This document shows positions 54,436-62,626 of a stretch of 64,000 nucleotides of DNA, one piece after another (the first letter of the stretch is position 1; every line of letters begins with the position of its first letter). Below the pieces are notes generated by a model, which made no database searches, was not told the origin of the DNA, and saw only the letters and a program-made list of their open reading frames with translations. The translations under genes were made by a program, and so were the position numbers. The DNA is from Lutibacter sp. (GTDB lineage Bacteria; Bacteroidota; Bacteroidia; Flavobacteriales; Flavobacteriaceae), in NCBI RefSeq assembly GCF_016342705.1, contig NZ_JAEINV010000007.1, positions 124,001 through 188,000 on the forward strand, in the 5' to 3' direction.

Positions 54436-55842
54436 TTACATATTTTTTAATTCTGCCACTAGTTTTGTTAAAGCTTCTTTGGCATCACCAAATAGCATAG
54501 AGGTTTTTTGGTTGTAGAATAATTCATTTTCTATACCCGCATAACCAGCATTCATACTACGTTTGTTTACTATAATATGTTTTGCATTTTCAACATCTAA
54601 AATAGGCATTCCATAAATTGGACTTGAAGGATCATTATGAGCTGCTGGATTTACCACATCATTTGCTCCAACAACTAAAACTACATCGGTATTTGAAAAT
54701 TGAGGATTTATATCATCCATTTCTATTAATTTACCGTAATCTACATTACTTTCTGCTAATAAAACATTCATATGGCCAGGCATACGACCAGCTACAGGAT
54801 GAATAGCATAAGATACGTCTACACCTTTTTTTGTTAATATTTCCTCAAGTTCATGAATAACATGTTGGGCTTGAGCAACTGCTAATCCATAACCAGGTAC
54901 AATGACTACTTTGTTCGCATAATTCATCATAACTGCAGAATCACTGGCCGTAGTTTTCTTTATAGTTCCCCCAACTTTTCCGCCAGAAGCTGCTGCTACA
55001 TCTGAACCCCCTCCAAAAGCACCAAAAATTACGTTGGTTAATGAACGATTCATAGCATTACACATTACAAAGGTTAATATTAGTCCTGCTGAACCCACTA
55101 AAATACCACCAACAATCATTACCATATTTCCATATAAAACACCAGTTATAGCAGCTGCTATACCTGTTAATGAGTTTAACAATGAAATTACTACTGGCAT
55201 ATCCGCACCTCCAATTGGAGCTACAAATAGGTATCCATAAATTAATGAGGCTATTAATAACACATATATTAATAATAAACTATCTGTATTTAGAACTACT
55301 ATATATGCGGAAAAAGCAACTAGCGCTAAAAATAGTATGTTATTAATTAGGTTATATTTAGGCAATCTAACATCTTTCATTGAACCGTTTAATTTTGCCC
55401 AAGCAACCAAACTCCCTGTGAATGTGATACTTCCAATTACAATGGCTGAAAGAATTGTTGACGCAATAGCTGAAGAAGCTTTTTCTGTACTTTCAGCGCC
55501 AACATTATTACTAAACTCTATTAAACCTATTAGCAAGGCACTACCACCACCAAAACCGTTAAATAGAGAAACTAATTCTGGCATTTTGGTCATTGCAACT
55601 TTCATAGCAATAATCCAACCTAAAATTGTTCCAACTAATAATGCAATTGCAATTAAAATATAGTTAATAGTAGGGACATCTTCAAATCCGTGTAAGAATA
55701 AGGTTCCAATAATAGCCAAAATCATCCCAGATGCAGAAATTAAATTTCCTTTTTTCGCAGTTTCAGGATGTCCTAATAATTTTAAACCAATAACAAAAGT
55801 TACGGTAGCAATTAAATAAATAATACTTAGTGTTATACTCAT
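54436..55842 (-). CDS. pntB: NAD(P) transhydrogenase subunit beta
   Basis: The 468-residue membrane protein has an N-terminal region of several helices (domain II, about 1-260) and a C-terminal NADP(H)-binding domain III (about 285-468): AVMMNYANKVVIVPGYGLAVAQAQH, SYAIHPVAGRMPGHMNVLLAES, DVVLVVGANDVVNPAA. It forms, with the alpha subunits, the proton-translocating enzyme that couples NADH to NADPH conversion across the inner membrane. ATG 55842 overlaps the pntAb stop by one base. Confidence 0.95.
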   Translation of the reverse strand: MSITLSIIYLIATVTFVIGLKLLGHPETAKKGNLISASGMILAIIGTLFLHGFEDVPTINYILIAIALLVGTILGWIIAMKVAMTKMPELVSLFNGFGGGSALLIGLIEFSNNVGAESTEKASSAIASTILSAIVIGSITFTGSLVAWAKLNGSMKDVRLPKYNLINNILFLALVAFSAYIVVLNTDSLLLIYVLLIASLIYGYLFVAPIGGADMPVVISLLNSLTGIAAAITGVLYGNMVMIVGGILVGSAGLILTFVMCNAMNRSLTNVIFGAFGGGSDVAAASGGKVGGTIKKTTASDSAVMMNYANKVVIVPGYGLAVAQAQHVIHELEEILTKKGVDVSYAIHPVAGRMPGHMNVLLAESNVDYGKLIEMDDINPQFSNTDVVLVVGANDVVNPAAHNDPSSPIYGMPILDVENAKHIIVNKRSMNAGYAGIENELFYNQKTSMLFGDAKEALTKLVAELKNM

Positions 55843-56144
55843 TATTTTTTCTTTTTAAACATTTGTAACATTCTGTCGGTAACTGCAAAACCACCAACAA
55901 CATTAATAATTCCCAGTACTACAGCAATAAATCCTAAAGTTAAAGCTAAAGTAGTTTTTGCTTCAAGCATCACTAAAATTGCTCCAACAATTACCACACC
56001 ACTTAAAGCGTTTGCTCCAGACATTAGTGGTGTATGTAGCACAGATGGTACATTTTTAATTAATTCAACACCAATAAATATCGCAAAAATTAGGATATAT
56101 ATGAGTTCAAGATTATTGCTTAAAAATTCTAATAATTCATTCAT
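55842..56144 (-). CDS. pntAb: NAD(P) transhydrogenase subunit alpha, membrane part (PntAb)
   Basis: The 100-residue protein has three transmembrane helices (about 15-33, 43-60, 67-88) with LHTPLMSGANALSGVVIVGAI, the conserved helix pair of PntA domain II. In many Bacteroidota the alpha subunit is split in two genes; this is the membrane half. It starts 12 bp after the pntAa stop and overlaps pntB. Confidence 0.92.
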   Translation of the reverse strand: MNELLEFLSNNLELIYILIFAIFIGVELIKNVPSVLHTPLMSGANALSGVVIVGAILVMLEAKTTLALTLGFIAVVLGIINVVGGFAVTDRMLQMFKKKK

Positions 56145-56156
56145 ATGTATTCAGTT

Positions 56157-57260
56157 TTAGTTTTGTCTAATAGTTCCGTTTTGTACAATTAATGTATCGT
56201 TTGTAATTTCTTCTTCTAGCTCCCATTTAAATTCATTATTTTCTGTTAAATGGTTAATAAAGTTCAACATGTTTTTTGCATATAATTCACTTGCATTTGT
56301 TGAAACGCTTTCTGGAGCAATTGTTGTTCCTATAATTTTTACACCATTTTCAATAACAGTTTCATTCATTTTACTTAATTCACAATTACCTCCTTGAGCC
56401 GCAGCTAAATCAATAATTACAGCTCCATTTTTCATTTGATGAACTTGATCTGCAGTTATTAATACTGGTGATTTTCTTCCAGGAACCATTGCAGTAGTAA
56501 TTACCAAATCTGCTTGAAATAACGATTTATTTACAGCTTCTTTTTGTCTTTTTACGTAATCTTCAGATGCTGTTTTTGCATAACCACCTTCAGCTTTTTC
56601 TTCTCCTGTATTGTCTACAGAAATAAATTTTGCTCCTAAAGATTCAGTTTGCTCTTTTGTTTCTAATCGGATATCAGTAGCTTCAACAACAGCTCCTAAT
56701 CTTTTTGCAGTTGCAATAGCTTGTAAACCAGCAACACCAACACCATAAATTAAAACTCTTGAAGGAGTAATAGTTCCGGCAGCAGTCATCATTAATGGAA
56801 AAATTTTTGTCATTTCATAAGCTCCTAAAATAACCGCCTTATAACCGGCTAAATTACTTTGCGAACTTAAAACATCCATATCTTGTGCTCTTGAAATACG
56901 AGGCATTGCATCCATTGAAAATGCAGTAGCACCTTTAGCGGCAATAGCTTTTAATAATTCAGGGCTTGATTTATGAAATAATTGACTCATTAAAATATGT
57001 GAATTGTCAATTAGTTTTAAATCTTCTGTATCAAAAGGATTTATTTTTATTAAAATTTGAGATTCTTTAAAAACCACAGCTCTTTTTTCAAGAGAAGCTC
57101 CAACTTTTACATAATCGGAATTTTTAAATGAAGATTTAATCCCAGCATCTTCTTCAACTATAACTTCAAACCCTTTTTCTATAAGTTGTTTAGCAATTGT
57201 AGGTGAAATAGACACTCGTCGTTCTCCTTTTTGAGTTTCTTTTAATATTCCTATTTTCAT
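56157..57260 (-). CDS. pntAa: NAD(P) transhydrogenase subunit alpha, soluble part (PntAa)
   Basis: The 367-residue soluble protein is PntA domain I: N-terminal MKIGILKETQKGERRVSISP, catalytic-site segment RISRAQDMDVLSSQSNLAGY, the NAD(H) Rossmann fold LIYGVGVAGLQAIATAKRLGA, and ITTAMVPGRKSPVLIT, VIIDLAAAQGGNCE. It binds NAD(H) at the cytoplasmic face. It is the first gene of the three-gene operon. Upstream lies a terminator-like hairpin at 57320-57348. Confidence 0.95.
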   Translation of the reverse strand: MKIGILKETQKGERRVSISPTIAKQLIEKGFEVIVEEDAGIKSSFKNSDYVKVGASLEKRAVVFKESQILIKINPFDTEDLKLIDNSHILMSQLFHKSSPELLKAIAAKGATAFSMDAMPRISRAQDMDVLSSQSNLAGYKAVILGAYEMTKIFPLMMTAAGTITPSRVLIYGVGVAGLQAIATAKRLGAVVEATDIRLETKEQTESLGAKFISVDNTGEEKAEGGYAKTASEDYVKRQKEAVNKSLFQADLVITTAMVPGRKSPVLITADQVHQMKNGAVIIDLAAAQGGNCELSKMNETVIENGVKIIGTTIAPESVSTNASELYAKNMLNFINHLTENNEFKWELEEEITNDTLIVQNGTIRQN

Positions 57261-57638
57261 TTAATTAAGTTTTTATTAAAATATTTTATTTTAAACATTC
57301 ACTTTGGTTCATTTGATAAAAAAATAAAACCAGCGTAAAAGCTAGTTTCAAACCCTTATTATATATTATAATTATAGAAAAAGTTAATTGAGATTACAGT
57401 AAAAAACTTCATTATAAGTGTATAATTTAAGGGAAGTAAATATATAAATTTATAACTTTATAAAAGTTGATAAAAATCACATTTAAGGCTATTGTTAAAA
57501 AACGTAAAGGAAATTGCTTTATATGTAATAATTATTACAAAGAATTAAATATTTCTTTAAAAAAATACATTTAAAATGAACTTTAAATTGTTTTAGTTAG
57601 TTTTTAAATATTCATGTATTTTTATAAAAAATAATAAT
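57261..57638. other. Non-coding divergent gap before pntAa and the MBL gene
   Basis: The 378-bp gap between the divergent genes pntAa and the MBL-fold hydrolase has no ORF worth calling. It contains the hairpin listed separately. I found no exact TAnnTTTG box for either gene. Confidence 0.4.
57320..57348 (-). terminator. Terminator-like hairpin in the pntAa upstream region
   Basis: On the minus strand AAACTAGC and GCTGGTTT pair (one U-G) around a 6-nt loop, then a U-rich run follows (UUUUAUUUUUUU). It lies 60-88 bp before the pntAa ATG. No gene ends upstream of it, so it may be an attenuator or the end of a small RNA. Confidence 0.45.
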
Positions 57639-58403
57639 TTGAAAATAACTTTTTTAGGTACAGGAACTTCTCAAGGTATTCCTGTAATTGGAAGTTCGCA
57701 TCCAGTTTGTCTATCCCAAGATAAACGTGATAAAAGATTGAGGGTTTCTATTTTAATTGAATGGGATGAAAATGTGTATGTTATTGATTGTGGTCCGGAT
57801 TTTAGATGCCAGATGTTACGTGCAAATGTTTCAAAAATAAACGGTGTTTTGTTTACTCATGAACATTCAGATCATACTGCTGGTTTAGATGATATACGTC
57901 CTTTTAGTTTTCAGCTAGGAAATGTGCCTATTTATGCTAAAAAAAGAGTGATGGAAAATCTAGCGTATAGGTTTGACTATATTTTTAATGATGAAAATAA
58001 ATACCCAGGTGCACCAAGTGTTCAACAAAATATTATTGAGAATAAAGAATTTAAATTAAATAATTTAGCTTTTTTGCCAATTGAAGTAAATCACGGTTTA
58101 TTGAAGATTTTTGGATACAGATTTAATAATATAGCTTACCTTACCGACGTTAAAACCATTAATATTGAAGAAAAAGAAAAGCTTAAAAATTTAGATATTT
58201 TAATTATTAATGCAATTAGATACAAGCCTCATCATTCTCACTTAAATCTTGAAGAAGCTTTAGCTTTAATTGAAGAATTACAACCAAAACAAACATATTT
58301 AACTCATATTAGTCATCATTTAGGTTTTCATGAAGAAGTTCAAAAAATACTACCTAAAAATGTGTTTTTAGCGTATGATGAATTAGTTTTAGAAATAGAT
58401 TAG
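57639..58403 (+). CDS. MBL-fold metallo-hydrolase
   Basis: The 254-residue protein has the metallo-beta-lactamase fold: FLGTGTSQGIPVIGS, VIDCGPDFRCQML, THEHSDHTAGLDDIRPF with the H-x-H-x-D-H metal site, NHGLLKIFGYRFNNIAYLTD (metal His and Asp), and LTHISHHLGFH near the end. It resembles the PhnP / lipoate-linked Bacteroidota group, which hydrolyses phosphodiesters or cyclic phosphates; substrate is unknown. The start is TTG 57639 (no ATG fits the conserved KITFLGTGTS). It overlaps the convergent methyltransferase stop by 4 bp. Confidence 0.87.
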   Translation: MKITFLGTGTSQGIPVIGSSHPVCLSQDKRDKRLRVSILIEWDENVYVIDCGPDFRCQMLRANVSKINGVLFTHEHSDHTAGLDDIRPFSFQLGNVPIYAKKRVMENLAYRFDYIFNDENKYPGAPSVQQNIIENKEFKLNNLAFLPIEVNHGLLKIFGYRFNNIAYLTDVKTINIEEKEKLKNLDILIINAIRYKPHHSHLNLEEALALIEELQPKQTYLTHISHHLGFHEEVQKILPKNVFLAYDELVLEID

Positions 58404-59026
58404 TCCGTAATTTTTTTTGCAATCATTAAAAATATTGGATACTTTTTACCAGTATCTTCCTTTTTAATTACATAAGGAATTGAATAATGAACTATTTCAA
58501 ATCCTTGTTGATTTAAAATGTTTTCAAGGCTATTTTTATTAAAACCAAAATGGCCATCAAAATTTTGCTCTTTTGGATGAAACGAGCCATCTTCTTCATC
58601 TAAATCAGCAATACATAAATAGCCGTTAGTATTTAATAATGAATGAAATATAGTTGAAATTTGCTCAATATTATTAATATGATGAAGTGTCATTAAGGTA
58701 AAAATAGCATCGGTTTTTTCAATTTTTGAAGGGTTTTTTATTAAATCAATTAATAAAGGTTTAAAGTTTTTAATTTGTTGATTTTTAATTTTTTCTTTCA
58801 AAACATTAATCATTCCTTCAGAAGAATCTACCAAAGTAATTTGGTTGAAATGATCTTTTAAAGCAAAACTTAATAAGCCAGTTCCACAACCAAATTCCAA
58901 CGCATTCATTTGTTTTGTTGGTTTTATAAAAGCAACAATTTCATTAGCAATTAATTTAGCTCTGTTGCGTTTTTCAACATCTTTATCCCAATCTTTCGCT
59001 TTTTCATTAAAATGTGTGGTGCTCAT
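58400..59026 (-). CDS. Class I SAM-dependent methyltransferase
   Basis: The 208-residue protein has motif I in ALEFGCGTGLLSFAL, an acidic loop in TLVDSSEGMINVL, and IFTLMTLHHINN with DLDEEDGSFHP. This is the UbiE/COQ5-like small-molecule methyltransferase group; the substrate cannot be predicted. It starts 4 bp after the GH92 gene and is the last gene of the pentapeptide-GH92-methyltransferase run. It lacks a separate promoter. Confidence 0.85.
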   Translation of the reverse strand: MSTTHFNEKAKDWDKDVEKRNRAKLIANEIVAFIKPTKQMNALEFGCGTGLLSFALKDHFNQITLVDSSEGMINVLKEKIKNQQIKNFKPLLIDLIKNPSKIEKTDAIFTLMTLHHINNIEQISTIFHSLLNTNGYLCIADLDEEDGSFHPKEQNFDGHFGFNKNSLENILNQQGFEIVHYSIPYVIKKEDTGKKYPIFLMIAKKITD

Positions 59027-59030
59027 TGTT

Positions 59031-61355
59031 TTAATTTATTTTTGGATTTGGTGAAAGGTAAAAAGTAATTTCACCTCCATTTTTTATAGCATCATATTGT
59101 AAAAAATGGTTTTTAATAGTAAATCCATTTACTTCAACTTTTTCAACATACACATTATCAGTACTTTGATTTATAGTATTTATAGTGATAGTTTTACCAT
59201 TTTCTAAATTTATGATTGCTTTGTTTACCATTGGGCTTCCAATTGCATAATCATTTGAGGCTGGTGTAACGGGATAAAATCCTAAAGCACTAAAAACGTA
59301 CCAAGCACTCATTTGTCCGGCATCATCATTACCACATAAACCATCTTCACCATTGCTATACATTGTATTCATAATCATTCTAATACGTTCTTGTGTTTTA
59401 TACGGATGATTTGTCCAGTTATACAAATAGGGAATATGATGTCCAGGTTCGTTTCCTTGAACATAGTTTCCAATAATTCCATCTCGGGTTATATCTTCGT
59501 TTTTTTCAATGTATTTGTCTTCAATTTCAGTATTAAAAATATAATCTAAATGTTCAGAAAATTTATCTTTTCCGCCCATTAACTCAATCATATTATCAAT
59601 TTCATGAGGAACATATAAACCATAATTCAGCGCATTACCTTCAATAAAACCTTGCCCGTGCGTATCAATAGGATCAAATTCTTTTCTCCAAGTTCCATCA
59701 CTTAATTTTGGGCGCATATAACCAATACCGTCATCATATACATTTTTATAATTTTTTGAACGATTTAAATAGGTATTATAAACAGGTGTATTTTCAGCCT
59801 TTTTTGCAATTTGAGCAATACACCAATCATCAAAAGCATATTCTAAAGTTTTTGAAACTGAGGAAGAGCTTTTATCTTCTGGAACAAAACCAAGTTTAAC
59901 ATATTCTCCAATTCCATCAAAATAAGTAACATTTGTAGTATTTACTGAAGCTTTTAGCGCTAAATTAATATCTACATCAGTTGTGCCTTTTATAATTGCA
60001 TCTGCAATAACCGTGGTAGAATGGTAACCAACCATGCACCAGTTTTCATTGGCATAATGACTCCAAATAGGCAACATTTTGTGTACACTTTGGTTATGAT
60101 GTGCTATCATAGATTTTACCATGTCATTATTTCTTGAAGGTTGAATAATGTTAAATAATGGATGCAAGGCTCTATAAGTATCCCAAAGTGAAAAAATAGT
60201 AAAATTTGTAAAACCTTCAGATTGATGTATGTTTTGATCTAAACCTCTGTACGCACCATCAACATCTTCATAAATAATTGGACTTAACATGGTATGATAC
60301 AAAGCTGTGTAAAAAGTTTCTTTTTGTGCTTTTGTTTCAGTATCAATAACAATTTTATTTAATTCTTTATTCCATTTATTTTGTGTTTCTTGCTTTGTTA
60401 TATTGAAATCCCAATGTGGAATTTCAGCTTCCAAATTTTTTAGAGCTCCTGCAGTACTTGTGTTAGAAAGTGCAAATTTTATTTTTATTTTTTCGTTTTC
60501 TTCCGTCTTAAAATTAAAATAGGCTCTTATATTTTTTCCAGCCATTTCAGGAAAATTTTCTTCCTCATTAAAACGTCTGTAAAAGCCATTGTATTGAACA
60601 TTGTCATATTTTTTGTGACCATAACTTTTGAAAGGCTTTGAAAATTGCATTGCAAAAAAAACTTTTTTGGTGCGTGCCCAACCATTAGTTTGCCTGTAAC
60701 CAGTAATTAATGAATCGTTTTCAACGCGTACAAATGTCCACACATTTTTATCTTCATAATTATAGATGTTTGAAATTAAATCCAAAATAATATGAGAATC
60801 TTCAGATTTTGGAAAGGTATATTGATGAAATCCAACTCTTTCAGAAGCTGTTAACTCAGCTTTTATATTGTAATCATCTAAAAGAACTTTGTAATAACCA
60901 GGTTCGGCATCTTCATTTTTATGAGAAAATTGGGAGTGATAACCACTTTTAGGAATTGATAGATCTCCAGGCTCTAAATTTAAATTTCCGGTTGTTGGCA
61001 TCACTAAAAAGTCACCTAAATCTGAATGACCTGTTCCGCTAAAATGTGTATGACTAAATCCAAAAATGGTTGAATCGTTGTACTGATAACCAGCACAATA
61101 TTTGTAAGTTTCAGCATTATATTTTCCATCAATAAACATAGGTTGTTGATTGGTTTCTGGACTTAATTGAACCATCCCAAATGGAGCCGTTGCACCGGGA
61201 AATGTATGGCCCATATTTTTTGTTCCAATAAATGGATTTACAAATTGAAGTAAATCAATAGGTTGGGAGGTTACTTTTGAAGTCATAAAATTTTCTTTTT
61301 TACTGGCACATGAAAAAGTTATTAATAAAATAAGTAGTATGGAGTAATTTTTCAT
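59031..61355 (-). CDS. GH92 family exo-alpha-mannosidase lipoprotein
   Basis: From ATG 61355 the 774-residue protein has an SPII signal (MKNYSILLILLITFSCASKK, lipobox Cys16), and the GH92 N-domain FVNPFIGTKNMGHTFPGATAPFGMVQLSPET, the HTHFSGTGHSD segment, and the catalytic-domain SLWDTYRALHPL, GNDDAGQMSAWYVFSALGFYPV. GH92 enzymes are calcium-dependent exo-alpha-mannosidases acting on alpha-1,2/1,3 mannosides such as N-glycans. It is probably outside-facing or periplasmic. No SusC/SusD pair or other PUL gene adjoins it. TTG 61364 is in frame but overlaps the upstream gene. It may release mannose for the ManA route at 1925-2893. Confidence 0.93.
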   Translation of the reverse strand: MKNYSILLILLITFSCASKKENFMTSKVTSQPIDLLQFVNPFIGTKNMGHTFPGATAPFGMVQLSPETNQQPMFIDGKYNAETYKYCAGYQYNDSTIFGFSHTHFSGTGHSDLGDFLVMPTTGNLNLEPGDLSIPKSGYHSQFSHKNEDAEPGYYKVLLDDYNIKAELTASERVGFHQYTFPKSEDSHIILDLISNIYNYEDKNVWTFVRVENDSLITGYRQTNGWARTKKVFFAMQFSKPFKSYGHKKYDNVQYNGFYRRFNEEENFPEMAGKNIRAYFNFKTEENEKIKIKFALSNTSTAGALKNLEAEIPHWDFNITKQETQNKWNKELNKIVIDTETKAQKETFYTALYHTMLSPIIYEDVDGAYRGLDQNIHQSEGFTNFTIFSLWDTYRALHPLFNIIQPSRNNDMVKSMIAHHNQSVHKMLPIWSHYANENWCMVGYHSTTVIADAIIKGTTDVDINLALKASVNTTNVTYFDGIGEYVKLGFVPEDKSSSSVSKTLEYAFDDWCIAQIAKKAENTPVYNTYLNRSKNYKNVYDDGIGYMRPKLSDGTWRKEFDPIDTHGQGFIEGNALNYGLYVPHEIDNMIELMGGKDKFSEHLDYIFNTEIEDKYIEKNEDITRDGIIGNYVQGNEPGHHIPYLYNWTNHPYKTQERIRMIMNTMYSNGEDGLCGNDDAGQMSAWYVFSALGFYPVTPASNDYAIGSPMVNKAIINLENGKTITINTINQSTDNVYVEKVEVNGFTIKNHFLQYDAIKNGGEITFYLSPNPKIN

Positions 61356-61356
61356 T

Positions 61357-61929
61357 TTATTCAATGATTAGTTGATATTTTTCTAATAAACCTGCTAAGC
61401 CATCTTTAGAAAATTTAGCTTTTTTAATAGTATTTTTTTCTATATCAATAGAGTAGTGGTAAGAAGAGCTGAAATCTGCTTTTCCCAAAAGAGTATTATC
61501 AAACACAGCCAATTTTAAGTCACAATTGTCAAATAAAGCATTTGTTAAGTCAGTTTCAACAAAATCAGTTTCATTTAACTGGCAGTTTTTGAAATTTGTG
61601 TTTTTTAACTTCAGTTTATAGAATGAAGCCAAATTTAACTGACATTCAGTGAATTTTAATTCTAATAAAAACGGATCACATTCTCCAAAATTAAGACCAA
61701 TCATTTTGCATTTTTCAAAATGAACATTTTTTAGAGCAGTATTTTTAATTTTAGATAAGCTAAAGTTACAATCTATAAAAACACACTCAATAAATTGATT
61801 ATTAGATAAATCAATTCCTGTAAAATTACAATTAATAAATGTGCAATTGTCATAATCTCCTTTTACAATTGGAGTTATTGTATAGTTTATTCCTTTAAAT
61901 TCTTCGCTATCAATATATGGTTGGTTCAT
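61357..61929 (-). CDS. Pentapeptide-repeat protein
   Basis: The 190-residue protein is built from A(D/N)LxF-type pentapeptides (for example FINCNFTGIDLSN, FIDCNFSLSKIKN, FKNCQLNETDFVETDLTNALF), forming a right-handed beta-helix. The C-terminal FSKDGLAGLLEKYQLIIE segment caps it as in Qnr-like proteins, which mimic DNA and protect gyrase from quinolones; that activity is not shown by the sequence. The stop is 1 bp before the GH92 ATG. It is divergent from the TetR gene across the palindrome region. Confidence 0.88.
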   Translation of the reverse strand: MNQPYIDSEEFKGINYTITPIVKGDYDNCTFINCNFTGIDLSNNQFIECVFIDCNFSLSKIKNTALKNVHFEKCKMIGLNFGECDPFLLELKFTECQLNLASFYKLKLKNTNFKNCQLNETDFVETDLTNALFDNCDLKLAVFDNTLLGKADFSSSYHYSIDIEKNTIKKAKFSKDGLAGLLEKYQLIIE

Positions 61930-61957
61930 AAGGTAAATTTAAACATTTTAATTTTTG

Positions 61958-61986
61958 ACCTAACATTTTTAATAAAAATTTTAGGT
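61958..61986. promoter_or_regulatory. 29-bp near-perfect palindrome upstream of the pentapeptide gene
   Basis: ACCTAACATTTTTA, a central A, and TAAAAATTTTAGGT form 14-bp arms with one mismatch. It lies 29 bp upstream of the ATG at 61929 and 56 bp from the TetR ATG. AGGTAAAT of its right end is repeated directly at 61931-61938. A hairpin or operator is possible. Confidence 0.5.
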
Positions 61987-61999
61987 AAATAATAAATGA

Positions 62000-62015
62000 A
62001 TGAATATTTATTCAT
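62000..62015. promoter_or_regulatory. Putative TetR operator
   Basis: ATGAATA-TT-TATTCAT is a perfect 16-bp palindrome that ends on the first base of the -7 box of the TetR gene. Its position suits autorepression by the adjacent regulator. The regulator could also act on the divergent pentapeptide gene. Confidence 0.55.
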
Positions 62016-62022
62016 AAATTTG
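62015..62022 (+). promoter_or_regulatory. -7 box of the TetR-TolC operon
   Basis: TAAATTTG matches TAnnTTTG exactly, 19 nt before ATG 62042. It abuts the 62000-62015 palindrome. Confidence 0.6.
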
Positions 62023-62041
62023 CAGAACCAAAAAATGTAAA

Positions 62042-62626
62042 ATGGCACGTAAAATTGATGAAGATAAAATAGTTAGAATTAAAGAAGCAACTATGCAAAC
62101 AATCGTGGAGAATGGGATTGAAGACACAACAATTGCAATGATAGCTAAAAATGCCGGAGTAAGTGGAGGATATTTGTATAGGACCTACAAAGGAAAACAA
62201 GATTTAATTAATGAATTATATTACGATAAAGTAACCTCACTATATAAAGAATTGGAGTTTTTATTGGCCCTTAATCAAACTAGTGTGAGGCCTTTAATTG
62301 AATCGTTTATTCAGAATAGGGTAATTTATTTTTTAAATGAGCCAATTGCTTCTAAGTTTTTTTATCAATTACTTCATAATGAGAATTTTTCAGCTACAGA
62401 AGATATTAAGTATAAAAGTGCAGAATTAATGGAGCGTATTAAAAATATTGGGGTTAAATCAGGCGAAATTTCTGCAAATACAACCGTTTACCAATTGCAT
62501 TATCACATCTTAATTTATGCTGTAGACTTTATAAACTTTACCCGTAAAAATATTTTTGGACAACAAGAAGTTACTATAAACGACGTAAAAAGTTTAACAG
62601 AAAATATTTTAAAAATTTTAAAATAA
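62042..62626 (+). CDS. TetR/AcrR family transcriptional regulator
   Basis: The 194-residue protein has an N-terminal TetR helix-turn-helix (about 10-55; ATMQTIVENGIEDTTIAMIAK, AGVSGGYLYRTYKGKQDLI), then an all-helical ligand-binding domain with no recognised subfamily. It is probably a repressor of the operon that continues with the TolC gene, and of its own promoter through the 16-bp palindrome overlapping the -7 box. Its stop is directly followed by the next start. Confidence 0.9.
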   Translation: MARKIDEDKIVRIKEATMQTIVENGIEDTTIAMIAKNAGVSGGYLYRTYKGKQDLINELYYDKVTSLYKELEFLLALNQTSVRPLIESFIQNRVIYFLNEPIASKFFYQLLHNENFSATEDIKYKSAELMERIKNIGVKSGEISANTTVYQLHYHILIYAVDFINFTRKNIFGQQEVTINDVKSLTENILKILK

